From positions 1-64,000 of the forward strand of contig NZ_FLQT01000003.1 of NCBI RefSeq assembly GCF_900088125.1: DNA of 64,000 bases, in the 5' to 3' direction. The position numbers and the translations under genes were made by a program. Below are positions 11,082-19,510 of this stretch, in pieces. The DNA is from Peptoniphilus pacaensis. GTDB taxonomy: Bacteria; Bacillota; Clostridia; Tissierellales; Peptoniphilaceae. The first letter of the stretch is position 1. Each line of letters opens with the position of its first letter. The notes beneath the pieces are model-generated. The model was given only the letters and a program-made list of their open reading frames with translations, was not told the DNA's origin and made no database searches.

Positions 11082-11619
11082 CGCGCAGGACGTAAATTTC
11101 TTTATTCAAGTCCACGAGACGCATTTGCGTTTCGTAATTCTTCTCCTCCAGTTCGCGAAGCTTGTCATCCTTTTCTTTCAGGCGATCTTCGGAGCCGGCT
11201 TTTTCTTCGGCCAAGGCGGCGTTTTCCCGCTCCAGCTTTTTCTTTTCGTCGTCCAGCTCTTTCAGGCGAGATTCCAATTCCTCGAGGCGATTATCCTTCG
11301 CCGTCAAGGCATCGTTCGCTTCCTTCAGCCGTTTGTTCAGCGCGTCGATTTCTTCAAGCTTTTCCTTCACGCCTTGGGCATCTCCCGCCAAAGCATCGGC
11401 CGCTTCTTGGGCTCGAGCTTCCTTGTTCTTTTCATCCAGAGCATTTAAAAGACTTAAAATATAAACCTGTACGTCGTTTAAGCGATAGTTGTGGCTTTCC
11501 ACATCCCGAATGCGCTCATTGGCCTCATCGGCCAAGGACTTGACGTAAGCGTCGTCGTCTTCTCCGATAACATGAAAGGTCATGCCTGCAATTTCAACCT
11601 GTACGCGCTTCTTTGTCAT
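11062..11619 (-). CDS. zapA: Cell division protein ZapA with long coiled coil
   Basis: 185-residue ZapA, an FtsZ-bundling protein of the division ring. The conserved N-terminal domain starts KKRVQVEIAGMTFHVIGEDD, with the typical YVKSLADEANERI helix, and is followed by an unusually long charged coiled coil (about residues 75-180, rich in E, K, L and D). The open frame extends upstream, but the ATG at 11619 is preceded by AAGAGGTG and matches the family start, so I chose it. It lies between pheT and the U32 gene, whose start it overlaps. Confidence 0.92.
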   Translation of the reverse strand: MTKKRVQVEIAGMTFHVIGEDDDAYVKSLADEANERIRDVESHNYRLNDVQVYILSLLNALDEKNKEARAQEAADALAGDAQGVKEKLEEIDALNKRLKEANDALTAKDNRLEELESRLKELDDEKKKLERENAALAEEKAGSEDRLKEKDDKLRELEEKNYETQMRLVDLNKEIYVLRGDHEQE

Positions 11620-11632
11620 TTCACACCTCTTA

Positions 11633-14026
11633 TTAAGATCGTAATTTGGCGTCAAACTTCTCTTCGATTCCTTCGATAATGCCGTCCACAATATGGGCGA
11701 TTTCCGATTCCTTAAGCGTGCGCTCGGCGTGGCGGAAAGCCAGCTTCAGCGCAATACTCTTCTTTCCATCTTCGATGCCCTTGCCGAAGTAGACATCAAA
11801 GACAGCTACGGATTCCAAAAGTTCGCCTCCTTCTCTTTCCACATAGTCCAGCAAATCCTGTGCCGGAAGCTTCTTGTCCACGATAAAGGCCAGATCCCGT
11901 TCGATGGAGGGGAAGCGGGCGATGGGCTTGTAGGTAATGATGTCCTTCGCCATGGGCACGATTTTCGAGAAGTCCAGCTCGGCCATGTAGACGGGCTGTT
12001 TCATGCCCAGGTCTGCTTGAGCCTTCGGGTGAATGCAGCCGAATCGACCGATGCATTCCTCTTCGATATAAACTTCCGCTTGGCGTCCCTTGTGGAACAG
12101 AGGGAAGTCTTGTACTTGCACGAAGCGCACCCCTTCGATACCTAAGCGTTTCAAAACGGTAGCCACGGTCTTCTTCAGGTAGTAGAAATCTTCTTCGCCG
12201 TAGAAACCGACGGCGAGCTTCATGTATTCCTTAGGTAGGCCGTCGGCGTCTTTGTCCACGGAGAACACATTGCCGAATTCAAAGCCGTAAGCCGAAGGGT
12301 TTTTGTAGCTCATGTTCTTCACGAAAATATCCAACATATTGGGAAGAAGGGTGGTCCGCATAATGGAGTACTCTTCGCCCAGGGGATTGGAAATTTTTAC
12401 CGCTTCTCTCAAAGGATCGTCTGCCGCCAATTGAATCCGGTCGAAAGCGGAGGGACCCATGAAGGAATAGGTCATAAATTCGTCGAAGCCGGCGGCAAGA
12501 AGCACTTGTTCTGCGCTCTTTTGTACCCGGCGGAACAAGCTCTTGCCCCCGCGGGTCAAAGTGCCCTTTAAGGGTTGAGGCGTAATGTTGCCGAAGCCGT
12601 AAATCCGTCCCACTTCTTCCGCCAAGTCTTCCCAAATATGCAGGTCGCCTCTGAAGGTGGGGATCGTGGCGCGCAGATCGTCGCCGTCGATGGTGGTGGG
12701 AATCAAAAGAGATTCCAAAATCTTAACCATGCCTTCGCCGGAAATATCCGTGCCCAGGAGGGCGTTAATGCGGCTCACTTTGGCATCGACAGTCCAGGGC
12801 GTGACTTCCTTCGGGTAGTGATCGAAGCAGCCCTTGGCCACTTTTGCCGCGCCGATTTCCACGGCCAGCTCGCAGACGCGGTCCACGGCTTCTTTCGCCG
12901 TGTTGGGATCCAAGCCTTTTTCAAAGCGGCTGGACGCTTCCGAGCGCAAGCTTTGGCGCTTGGAGGTCTTGCGAATGTGATCGGCTTCAAAATTGGCGCC
13001 TTCCAAGATAACCGTCGTAGTCTTTTCGCTCACGCCTGAAATGTCGCCGCCCATGACGCCGGCGAGACCGATAATGCCGTCTCTGTCTGCGATGACGATG
13101 TCGTCTTCGCACAAAATATGTTCGTTGCCGTCCAAGGTGTGCATCTTTTCATTGTCCTTCGCCATGCGCACGTGGATTTCCTTGCCGTTCAAGTGCTCCA
13201 GGTCGTAGGCGTGAAGGGGTTGACCGAATTCCAACATGACGTAGTTGGTTAAGTCGACGATATTGTTAATGGGGCGCACGCCGGCGGCCATTAAGTCGTT
13301 TTGCATCCATTGAGGCGAAGGTTTAACCTCTACATCCGTGAGCATGCGCAGATAAAAGCGCGGCGCATGTTCCGTTTCCACATTGAGGCCGTTAAAGGCG
13401 TCTTTCATGGACACGTCGCTGTCTTCCGTGACGGTGACACTCTGTTGTTTCAGGGCACTGCCCGTGGAAGCCGCCGTTTCGATAGCCATGCCGCGAACGC
13501 TTAAGCAGTCCGGGCGATTCGGCGTGATTTCAAGCTCGATGACTTCCTTGTCCAGCTCCAGCACCTTGGTGTAGTCGCTGCCCAAAGGGGTGTCTTCCGG
13601 CAAAATATGAATGCCGTCGCGAGCGTCCTTGGGAATGACGGAGGTGTCCAAGCCCACTTCTTCCAAAGAGCACATCATGCCCTCACTGGGAAGGCCGCGC
13701 ATCTTCGTCTTTTTAATTTCCAAACCGCCTGCCAACTTTGCGCCGTCCAAGGCTACGGGGACCACGGCCCCTTCAAAGACATTCTTAGCGGCGGTTAAAA
13801 TTTGTTTCACTTCGCCGCCTACGTCGATTTGGCAGACCACTAATTTATCCGCATCGGGATGGGGTTCGATTTTTAAAATTTTTCCCACGACCACGCCTTC
13901 GAGACCTGCACTGCGATCGATAATGGATTCCACGTGATTGCCCGTGGCGGTAATTTCGTCGCACATGCTCCGCGTGTCGCCGGGGAGCTCTACGTATTTT
14001 TCAAGCCATGATTTAGGTAAAAACAT
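11633..14026 (-). CDS. pheT: Phenylalanine--tRNA ligase beta subunit
   Basis: 797-residue beta chain of the alpha2-beta2 Phe-tRNA synthetase, carrying the editing site. It shows the N-terminal EMAP/tRNA-binding domain (about 40-150, VVGKILKIEPHPDADKLVVC), the B3/4 editing domain (about 210-380), the B5 domain, and a C-terminal FDX-ACB anticodon-binding domain (FPSIERDLAFIVDKKLPAQD to the end). AGGAGGTGCTGAAGG precedes the ATG, and the gene starts 13 bp after pheS. Length is normal. Confidence 0.98.
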   Translation of the reverse strand: MFLPKSWLEKYVELPGDTRSMCDEITATGNHVESIIDRSAGLEGVVVGKILKIEPHPDADKLVVCQIDVGGEVKQILTAAKNVFEGAVVPVALDGAKLAGGLEIKKTKMRGLPSEGMMCSLEEVGLDTSVIPKDARDGIHILPEDTPLGSDYTKVLELDKEVIELEITPNRPDCLSVRGMAIETAASTGSALKQQSVTVTEDSDVSMKDAFNGLNVETEHAPRFYLRMLTDVEVKPSPQWMQNDLMAAGVRPINNIVDLTNYVMLEFGQPLHAYDLEHLNGKEIHVRMAKDNEKMHTLDGNEHILCEDDIVIADRDGIIGLAGVMGGDISGVSEKTTTVILEGANFEADHIRKTSKRQSLRSEASSRFEKGLDPNTAKEAVDRVCELAVEIGAAKVAKGCFDHYPKEVTPWTVDAKVSRINALLGTDISGEGMVKILESLLIPTTIDGDDLRATIPTFRGDLHIWEDLAEEVGRIYGFGNITPQPLKGTLTRGGKSLFRRVQKSAEQVLLAAGFDEFMTYSFMGPSAFDRIQLAADDPLREAVKISNPLGEEYSIMRTTLLPNMLDIFVKNMSYKNPSAYGFEFGNVFSVDKDADGLPKEYMKLAVGFYGEEDFYYLKKTVATVLKRLGIEGVRFVQVQDFPLFHKGRQAEVYIEEECIGRFGCIHPKAQADLGMKQPVYMAELDFSKIVPMAKDIITYKPIARFPSIERDLAFIVDKKLPAQDLLDYVEREGGELLESVAVFDVYFGKGIEDGKKSIALKLAFRHAERTLKESEIAHIVDGIIEGIEEKFDAKLRS

Positions 14027-14039
14027 CCTTCAGCACCTC

Positions 14040-15062
14040 CTAGAATTGAGACAAGAAACGGTCGTCGTTTTCAAACATGAGGCGAATGTCCGTAATGCCG
14101 TATTTCACCATGGCGATACGGTCGATGCCCATGCCGAATGCGAAGCCGCTGTAAACGTCCGGATCGATGCCGCAGTTTCTGAGGACGTTGGGGTGAACGA
14201 CGCCGGCGCCCAACAATTCCATGCTCCAACCCGTGTGATTGCAGGCGGGGCAGCCTTCCCCGTGGCAAACGAGGCAGGTGACGTCGACTTCCGTGGAAGG
14301 TTCCGTAAAGGGGAAGTTATGGGGACGGTATCTGATTTGCATATCGTCGCCGAACATTTCCTTGACGAAGACATTCAATGTGTCGATTAAATTGGCCAAG
14401 CTCACGCCCTTGTCCACGACCAAACCTTCAAATTGATGGAACATGGGCGAGTGGGTGTCGTCCACGTCGTCGAAGCGGAAGACTCGACCGCTGCTGACGA
14501 TGCGAAGGGGCGCGCCGTACTCTTTCATGGCGCGGATTTGCATAGGCGATGTATGGGTGCGCAGCAAGGTCTTGTCGTCGATGTAGAAAGTGTCGCTCTT
14601 ATCGCGAGACGGGTGGTTCTTCGGCGAATTCAATGCGTCGAAATTGTTTTCGACACTTTCGATTTCCGGACCGTCCACGACGGTAAAGCCCATTTCCACA
14701 AAGAGATCTTCCAATTCCTCCTTGGTCTTTAAGAGAGGATGGCGGTGACCGACGCGCAGTTTTCCCGCATCCAAGGTCACGTCTAAGTATTCATCTTCCA
14801 TGCGCGCTTCGTAGACGCTTTCTTTTAAGCTGACGATTTTTTCATCGAGCTTTGCCTGCAGAATTTCCCTGACCTCGTTGGCATAACTTCCCACGACGGG
14901 GCGTTCTTCTTTAGGCAATTTACCCAGGCCTTTTAAGATTTGCGTCAACTCGCCTTTTTTACCTAAATATTGCAGACGAATTTTTTCCAAATCGTCGATG
15001 ACCGCCGAGTCGTCGATGGCCGACATGGCGTCGGATTGTAATTTTTCAAGCAGCTCTTTCAT
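14040..15062 (-). CDS. pheS: Phenylalanine--tRNA ligase alpha subunit
   Basis: 340-residue catalytic chain of the class II Phe-tRNA synthetase. It has an N-terminal coiled coil (about 1-85) and class II motif 2 (RTHTSPMQIRAM followed by VFRFDDVDDTHSPMFHQFEG). Motif 3 is GFAFGMGIDRIAMVKYGI near the C-terminus. A Cys quartet (TCLVCHGEGCPACNHTGW) looks like a small zinc-binding insert, seen in some bacterial PheS. GAAGGGGG precedes the ATG. First gene of the pheS-pheT-zapA-U32-mutS2-argS run; no T-box was seen in its short leader. Confidence 0.98.
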   Translation of the reverse strand: MKELLEKLQSDAMSAIDDSAVIDDLEKIRLQYLGKKGELTQILKGLGKLPKEERPVVGSYANEVREILQAKLDEKIVSLKESVYEARMEDEYLDVTLDAGKLRVGHRHPLLKTKEELEDLFVEMGFTVVDGPEIESVENNFDALNSPKNHPSRDKSDTFYIDDKTLLRTHTSPMQIRAMKEYGAPLRIVSSGRVFRFDDVDDTHSPMFHQFEGLVVDKGVSLANLIDTLNVFVKEMFGDDMQIRYRPHNFPFTEPSTEVDVTCLVCHGEGCPACNHTGWSMELLGAGVVHPNVLRNCGIDPDVYSGFAFGMGIDRIAMVKYGITDIRLMFENDDRFLSQF

Positions 15063-15100
15063 AAGTACCCCCTTCGGTATGTGCTCTGATCTAATGGTTC

Positions 15101-15109
15101 ATTATACCA
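15101..15109 (-). promoter_or_regulatory. Probable pheS promoter (extended -10)
   Basis: On the minus strand TGGTATAAT gives a perfect -10 with an extended TG element (plus 15101-15109), about 40 bp before the pheS start. No convincing -35 lies 17 bp upstream, which is common for extended -10 promoters. Confidence 0.6.
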
Positions 15110-15165
15110 TAGAATATTGATCTATAAGGCTTTCCGAGGCAATTTCTATGGCGAAAATATCCGCC

Positions 15166-15194
15166 TTGCCATTCATTAAAGTCTATGTTATACT
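15166..15194 (+). promoter_or_regulatory. tRNA-Cys promoter
   Basis: TTGCCA (15166-15171), a 17-nt spacer and TATACT (15189-15194) with an extended TG, ending 18 bp before the tRNA. Confidence 0.75.
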
Positions 15195-15212
15195 GACATA
15201 GTCAATACGTAA

Positions 15213-15286
15213 GGCGACATAGCCAAGTGGTAAGGCGCGGGTCTGCAACACCCTTATCCCCGGTTCAAGTCCGGGTGTCGCCTCCA
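15213..15286 (+). tRNA. tRNA-Cys (GCA)
   Basis: Cloverleaf with acceptor stem GGCGACA/TGTCGCC, anticodon GCA in the loop of ggtctgcaacacc, T-arm ggttcaagtcc, discriminator T and an encoded CCA. Flanked by its own promoter and terminator. Confidence 0.97.
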
Positions 15287-15288
15287 AA

Positions 15289-15318
15289 ACCGTCGAGAAA
15301 GCTCGGCGGTTTTTTTAT
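15289..15318 (+). terminator. tRNA-Cys terminator
   Basis: A hairpin accgtcgag/ctcggcggt with an AAAG loop is followed by seven T residues, immediately after the CCA end of tRNA-Cys. Confidence 0.85.
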
Positions 15319-15382
15319 TGCCGGTTTTAAGAAAATCCCTTCTTCTTTTTTGGCGAAAGAGATTTTTCCCTTTAAAATAAAT

Positions 15383-15410
15383 AACAGCCCGCAGCGATGC
15401 CGGGGCTGTT
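15383..15410 (-). terminator. Terminator of the O-antigen-ligase operon
   Basis: On the minus strand the stem AACAGCCC/GGGCTGTT (plus 15383-15390 and 15403-15410) is followed by a T/A-rich tail (ATTTATTTTAAA). The tail is imperfect but well placed just after the stop codon. Confidence 0.65.
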
Positions 15411-15412
15411 TG

Positions 15413-16798
15413 TTATTCAGCTTTATCTGTTTGCGCGATGATATCATTGAGATTCGATAAGATTCCCACGACGGCAAAAAACAAGACGATAATCCTGAAG
15501 TAGAACCAAGTATAATCTACAAAACTCATTAAAAAGAAACCGGCGAAAGAAGAGATGCAGGCGATCTGAAGAATCTTTATCTTGCCCTCTTCCCCGCTTT
15601 TGATTTGGGCAAAGCTCGAAATTGCCTTTAAAACGGTTTTTGCCATATACGATAATAAAAAGATAACGGAAAACATGCCCGCCTCGATGGCCAGCTGCAG
15701 ATATAGATTATGGCTATGAGCGACAGTCGTCAGTTCTTCTACTTTGTAGCTTTCGAAGACCTTCTGAAAAATGTCGCCGCCAAGTCCCACGCCGCCTACC
15801 CATTGGTAGTCCCCTTTCATCAACGACGCCGCCTCGTAAATCATGCGGCGGTATCCGAGGGAAGAGTCGTTTTTGTTAAAAATCGACATGACACGCACTT
15901 GAATCGTTTGGGGCATAAAGAAAAACGAAATCAGCCCCATCATCAAAAAGATCGGCAGCCATCGCGGTTTATACAGCGCGATAAACACCGCCATGCCGAA
16001 GGCAAAGGAGCCCCAAGCCGAGCGGGAACCCGTGGCCAATAAGACATACAATGAGAGCAAAAGCGTCATGGCCGCCAACGCCTTGACGCCTTTTTTATCG
16101 TGAACCAGGAAAAGTCCCACGACTAAGGGAAGGACGAGAAGATAGAACTCGCCTAATATATTGGGATTTCCGAGGGTGCTGTAAACTCTGCCGCTTAATT
16201 CCTGACTAATGCTGATATCCGTCTGGGATAAATTAACCGATACGCCGATGACGTGTTTTTGTAAAATTCCGTAAATGCTCACCATTAGCGCTGCAAAAGC
16301 TAAGGCGATCACCACTTTTAAAAGATCCTCCCCGGATCTGATCCGATTGATGAATACGGAAAAAATTACGAAAACTGCGCCGTACAATAACCCATAAGGC
16401 AAGCTCAGGGCGGGGTGAATTGAAAATACCGTCGCCAGGGCGATGGTGATCATAAATAAGACGAAGAAATCTTCGAAAGATCGCTTCGCCTTCCCCTCTC
16501 CGTTCATCAGTCCGAGAATCCAAAGGCCGAAGGCCATGGGAATAAGGTATAGATTGGACCACAAATTATCGGGGATCACGCTACATAAGACAAGGCCCAC
16601 GCCCATGACAATAGGGATGTGTTTTGAAAGCAGGGCCAGCAGACTGAAAAGTAAACTATGGTTTGCAAGCCACTGCAAAAGCTTTTGAATTTTGCCCTCT
16701 AATTGTCCGTAAAGAGTCGCGAGTCCCTTTCGAATCATCGAGTCTTCCCATGGATTGTATCCTAAATTACTCCTAAACCGTTGAATGATATGCTCCAT
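15413..16798 (-). CDS. O-antigen ligase family membrane protein
   Basis: 461-residue polytopic membrane protein with about 11 hydrophobic segments after a soluble N-terminal stretch of about 50 residues. The Wzy_C/O-antigen ligase signature is visible: RVYSTLGNPNILGEFYLL, ATGSRSAW, and a large external loop with VGGVGLGGDIF and AHSHNLYLQLAIEAG. Members join or polymerise lipid-linked glycans at the cell surface. It shares the RxYSxxGNPNIxxE block with the protein at 62757-64000, so the two are paralogues. It is the last gene of a GT4/DUF4330 operon. Start chosen at ATG with GGTGAT upstream. Confidence 0.88.
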   Translation of the reverse strand: MEHIIQRFRSNLGYNPWEDSMIRKGLATLYGQLEGKIQKLLQWLANHSLLFSLLALLSKHIPIVMGVGLVLCSVIPDNLWSNLYLIPMAFGLWILGLMNGEGKAKRSFEDFFVLFMITIALATVFSIHPALSLPYGLLYGAVFVIFSVFINRIRSGEDLLKVVIALAFAALMVSIYGILQKHVIGVSVNLSQTDISISQELSGRVYSTLGNPNILGEFYLLVLPLVVGLFLVHDKKGVKALAAMTLLLSLYVLLATGSRSAWGSFAFGMAVFIALYKPRWLPIFLMMGLISFFFMPQTIQVRVMSIFNKNDSSLGYRRMIYEAASLMKGDYQWVGGVGLGGDIFQKVFESYKVEELTTVAHSHNLYLQLAIEAGMFSVIFLLSYMAKTVLKAISSFAQIKSGEEGKIKILQIACISSFAGFFLMSFVDYTWFYFRIIVLFFAVVGILSNLNDIIAQTDKAE

Positions 16799-17275
16799 TT
16801 AATCACCCGAGTATTGGATTTTAGAGATTCTGATTTGATCCAGCATAACGATGCCGGCGCTGTATGCATTGGACTGACCTACAAAGTAATTCGTCTCGCC
16901 GATGAGGATACCTTTTTCTGTCGGCGTGCCTTTCGCTTTTACATGAATGGTCACTTTGTCATAAAGATCCTTATCCACGGAAAGGGTCTTGCCGTTAAAG
17001 GTGAAGTCCTCGTCGTCTAAGGGCGCTCTATCTACCGATTCGATCGTGCCCAGAGTTATGGACTGTTGAACATCATTAAAGGGGGTGCCGACTTCTATCT
17101 TATCAGCTATTTCTTTTTCCAAAAAAGGCACGACAATCGTAAGATCCGCCTCCTTTTCGCCTCCTTTTGCCGAAGTACGCCCTTCCGCGATGTTTATCTT
17201 GTTTGCAAAGAGAACGACCGAAGCGATGCACGCGACGACGATGAGAATATCAAATAGTCTTATCTTATTCTTCAT
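16799..17275 (-). CDS. DUF4330 domain protein (first of a pair)
   Basis: 158 residues with one N-terminal membrane anchor (LFDILIVVACIASVVLFANK) and an extracytoplasmic beta-rich domain with alternating short valine/threonine strands. The family has no known function but often sits in surface-polysaccharide clusters, as here. GAGGTAG precedes the ATG. It overlaps the related gene upstream by 11 bp and ends at the base before the O-antigen-ligase-like start, so all are probably co-translated. Confidence 0.75.
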   Translation of the reverse strand: MKNKIRLFDILIVVACIASVVLFANKINIAEGRTSAKGGEKEADLTIVVPFLEKEIADKIEVGTPFNDVQQSITLGTIESVDRAPLDDEDFTFNGKTLSVDKDLYDKVTIHVKAKGTPTEKGILIGETNYFVGQSNAYSAGIVMLDQIRISKIQYSGD

Positions 17276-17738
17276 TTTCTACCTCAATGTTTTTTATTTT
17301 TCCGTGAACTTGCAAGTCTCCCACGGTAAAAGTCAGTTCTTCGCCGAGAAGGCACTTTGTGCCGTTGATATAGATTCCGTCGTTACCGACCTTCGCCCGC
17401 GTAGCTACGTTTATTCGAAGGGATCTGAAATTATTTCCTTCCCCTCGCCCATCTTCCGTTCCTTTGTATTCCGATGAGGGATTATCGATGGGTTTGCCTA
17501 CGGAATAAGACGCCACGGTACCAATGGTGTTGTTGCGCCGTTTGTCGATACATACATCGCCTTCTTTAATGGCTTCCGTACTTGCGGTTTCAATTTCATC
17601 AGATTCGATAGTTATGATGCCGTTGCTCCCGGTTGCACCGCCTTGGACCATGGTTTTATGACGCACGATAATGACGAGGAAGGCGACAAGGAGAAGAATA
17701 AATAAAATATCTAACAGTTTAAGCTTTTTTGTTGCCAT
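17265..17738 (-). CDS. DUF4330 domain protein (second of a pair)
   Basis: 157 residues: a short basic N-terminus (MATKKLKLLD), one membrane helix (ILFILLLVAFLVIIV) and an outside domain (DEIETASTEAIKEGDVCIDK and onward). Layout and N-terminal LLDIL/LFDIL match the neighbouring gene, indicating an old duplication. An upstream in-frame ATG at 17753 exists, but the ATG at 17738 has AAGGAG six bases before it, so I use the latter. Role unknown; context suggests surface glycan assembly or export. Confidence 0.75.
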   Translation of the reverse strand: MATKKLKLLDILFILLLVAFLVIIVRHKTMVQGGATGSNGIITIESDEIETASTEAIKEGDVCIDKRRNNTIGTVASYSVGKPIDNPSSEYKGTEDGRGEGNNFRSLRINVATRAKVGNDGIYINGTKCLLGEELTFTVGDLQVHGKIKNIEVENEE

Positions 17739-18798
17739 GAATTGCTCCTTCATATGTTTTTTCGATCTTTGCTATAATCGCCTCTCGATTGATGACATCG
17801 GTGACGATGTGCTCCGCATTGTTGACGAGCGTCTCCCGCAAATCGGGATCTTCCAAAATTGCCGATGCTTTTTTCGCTAAGGCTCTCTTGTCGCCAAAAG
17901 GATAGGTTAGAGCGCTTTCGTTCTCCTCATTAAAATAATCCGACGCCCCGCAATTTTGCGTAATTAATAAAGGCGCCTTACATTGAGCCGCCTCGACGAC
18001 GGAAAGGCCGAATGCCTCTTCTCGAGAATGATTGACGTAAAGATCCGCAGATTTCAAATAATGATAGGGTTTGGGATTGTAACCCAGCATCACGATTTTA
18101 TCTTCCAAGTGGTATTTTTCGATTCTCTTTCGAGTTTCTTCTTCCAGGCGGCCGTTACCTATAATAAGCGCCTTGACATTGTCCACTTCGTGAAAAAGAA
18201 CCTCTAATGCATCGATAAAAAATAGAGGTCCCTTTTCTTCCGATAATCTTCCCACAGAAAGAATCCACTTTTCCCCTTCGGGCTTTTCGACGGCTTCGTC
18301 GGATTCTATGAGGGGAAAAGGCGGGGGAAGCGTAATGATCTTTTCAGGATGAACGCCTTCTTCAATAAGCTTTTCTCTGACGATGGAGCTGACGGCAAAA
18401 ATAGAATGGTTTCTCGTAAAAAACAAACGGTTGAGTACAGCCGCATTTTTATTAATCACCGACACCATATGCCGCGTATTGATGATCGGAGCCTTCATAC
18501 CTAAAAGTGAACTTAAAAAAGCAATGCCGTTTTCACGCATAAAGTGCGTATGCACGAGATCGACATGATTTTCTTTTACATAATGTTTAATTTTAATGGC
18601 GGCCCTTAAATCTAAAGAGGAGTTCATGGAAATCTGAGTGGCTTTCATTCCGATTTCCTTAAACTCGCTCAGGCCGTTTCCGTCGATATTATAGACGAGT
18701 TCATGGGTAATGGAAGGATTCTTTGTATTAACGAGGTTCTTGATGTAACTTTCACTGCCGCCTCTGCCGACATAGTTTAAAATATGTAAAACTTTCAT
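17719..18798 (-). CDS. GT4-family glycosyltransferase
   Basis: About 359 residues with the GT-B two-domain fold of family 4 retaining glycosyltransferases. The N-domain has HILNYVGRGGSESYIKNLV. The C-domain has ILSVGRLSEEKGP, the ALIIGNGRLEEETR strand, and the nucleotide-sugar-binding E-x7-E motif (SREEAFGLSVVEAAQCKAPL). It probably adds a sugar to a lipid-linked or surface glycan in the cytosol. First gene of the four-gene unit driven by the promoter at 18855-18883. An in-frame ATG at 18813 is an alternative start; MKVLHIL is typical of the family. Confidence 0.88.
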   Translation of the reverse strand: MKVLHILNYVGRGGSESYIKNLVNTKNPSITHELVYNIDGNGLSEFKEIGMKATQISMNSSLDLRAAIKIKHYVKENHVDLVHTHFMRENGIAFLSSLLGMKAPIINTRHMVSVINKNAAVLNRLFFTRNHSIFAVSSIVREKLIEEGVHPEKIITLPPPFPLIESDEAVEKPEGEKWILSVGRLSEEKGPLFFIDALEVLFHEVDNVKALIIGNGRLEEETRKRIEKYHLEDKIVMLGYNPKPYHYLKSADLYVNHSREEAFGLSVVEAAQCKAPLLITQNCGASDYFNEENESALTYPFGDKRALAKKASAILEDPDLRETLVNNAEHIVTDVINREAIIAKIEKTYEGAIHGNKKA

Positions 18799-18854
18799 AT
18801 GATCATCTTTCATCCTTCGTTACGCACTCGTTTTTATCCAATGTTTCAAAAATG

Positions 18855-18883
18855 ATTTTAGCAATCGAGAAAACAAAAGTCAA
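18855..18883 (-). promoter_or_regulatory. Promoter of the GT4/DUF4330/O-antigen-ligase operon
   Basis: TTGACT (plus 18878-18883), a 17-nt spacer and TAAAAT (18855-18860) on the minus strand, about 55 bp before the GT4 gene. The 18814-18949 gap holds nothing else that I can identify. Confidence 0.75.
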
Positions 18884-18949
18884 TTTTCTCAAGCTTCGAG
18901 GATCCGTTTCCGGCAGGTGTTGAATCTGGAGTAATTTTACGGCCCGGAG

Positions 18950-19213
18950 CTATTCACCTTTCACATTCATCCCGACGATCATGCCTAACAACATGCCGAT
19001 GGACGTTCCGATGGCCAGGTTTTCCGCGCCCAAGGCGACTCCCACCGCCGTACCCAGGCCCATGCCGATGGCCATGCCCTCGGCCATATGATCCTCGGCT
19101 CTCTCCTCTTCACTTTTATCCTCCGAATCCTGCAACTTCTTACTTCTTTGAATCGTGTAAATAACCGTTATGCCGATTAGTATGAGCGGCAAAAGGATTC
19201 TGATGATTTTCAT
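18950..19213 (-). CDS. Small glycine-zipper membrane protein
   Basis: 87 residues: an N-terminal membrane helix (IIRILLPLILIGITVIY), a charged linker (SEDKSEEERAEDH), then a long Gly/Ala stretch with GxxxG spacing (MGLGTAVGVALGAENLAIG and IGMLLGMIVGMNV). This resembles glycine-zipper proteins that oligomerise in membranes. No family assigned. The ATG at 19213 follows AAGGAGG with ideal spacing; the longer frame upstream runs into the tRNA genes and is rejected. It lies just after the tRNA terminator. Confidence 0.7.
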   Translation of the reverse strand: MKIIRILLPLILIGITVIYTIQRSKKLQDSEDKSEEERAEDHMAEGMAIGMGLGTAVGVALGAENLAIGTSIGMLLGMIVGMNVKGE

Positions 19214-19242
19214 TGAGGGCCTCCTTATCACAAATTTGAGCA

Positions 19243-19269
19243 AGAAAAAAGCCCGGTATAAACCGAGCT
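19243..19269 (-). terminator. Terminator of the tRNA-Phe/tRNA-Gly unit
   Basis: On the minus strand agctcggt/accgggct pairs with a TTAT loop and is followed by TTTTTTC, directly after the CCA of tRNA-Gly. Confidence 0.8.
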
Positions 19270-19344
19270 TGGAGCGGAAGACGAGATTCGAACTCGCGAC
19301 CCTCGCCTTGGCAAGGCGATGCTCTACCACTGAGCCACTTCCGC
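19270..19344 (-). tRNA. tRNA-Gly (GCC)
   Basis: 75-nt cloverleaf with acceptor GCGGAAG/CTTCCGC, anticodon GCC (gccttGCCaaggc), T-arm gagttcgaatctc and encoded CCA. Three bases separate it from tRNA-Phe upstream, so they are co-transcribed. Confidence 0.97.
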
Positions 19345-19347
19345 AAG

Positions 19348-19423
19348 TGGTGCCCAGAGCCGGAATCGAACCAGCGACACGCAGATTTTCAGTCTGCTGC
19401 TCTACCGACTGAGCTATCTGGGC
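19348..19423 (-). tRNA. tRNA-Phe (GAA)
   Basis: 76-nt cloverleaf with acceptor GCCCAGA/TCTGGGC, anticodon GAA (agactGAAaatct), T-arm ctggttcgattccgg and encoded CCA. Confidence 0.97.
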
Positions 19424-19449
19424 AAGGTCGTCAGCGACAACCTTTTTCT

Positions 19450-19478
19450 ATCTTACAGAAACTTTACGGTTCTGTCAA
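19450..19478 (-). promoter_or_regulatory. tRNA-Phe/tRNA-Gly promoter
   Basis: Consensus TTGACA (plus 19473-19478), a 17-nt spacer and TAAGAT (19450-19455) on the minus strand, about 27 bp before tRNA-Phe. Confidence 0.85.
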
Positions 19479-19510
19479 GAATTTTTACGCGTGAATCAAA
19501 AATTCATTCC

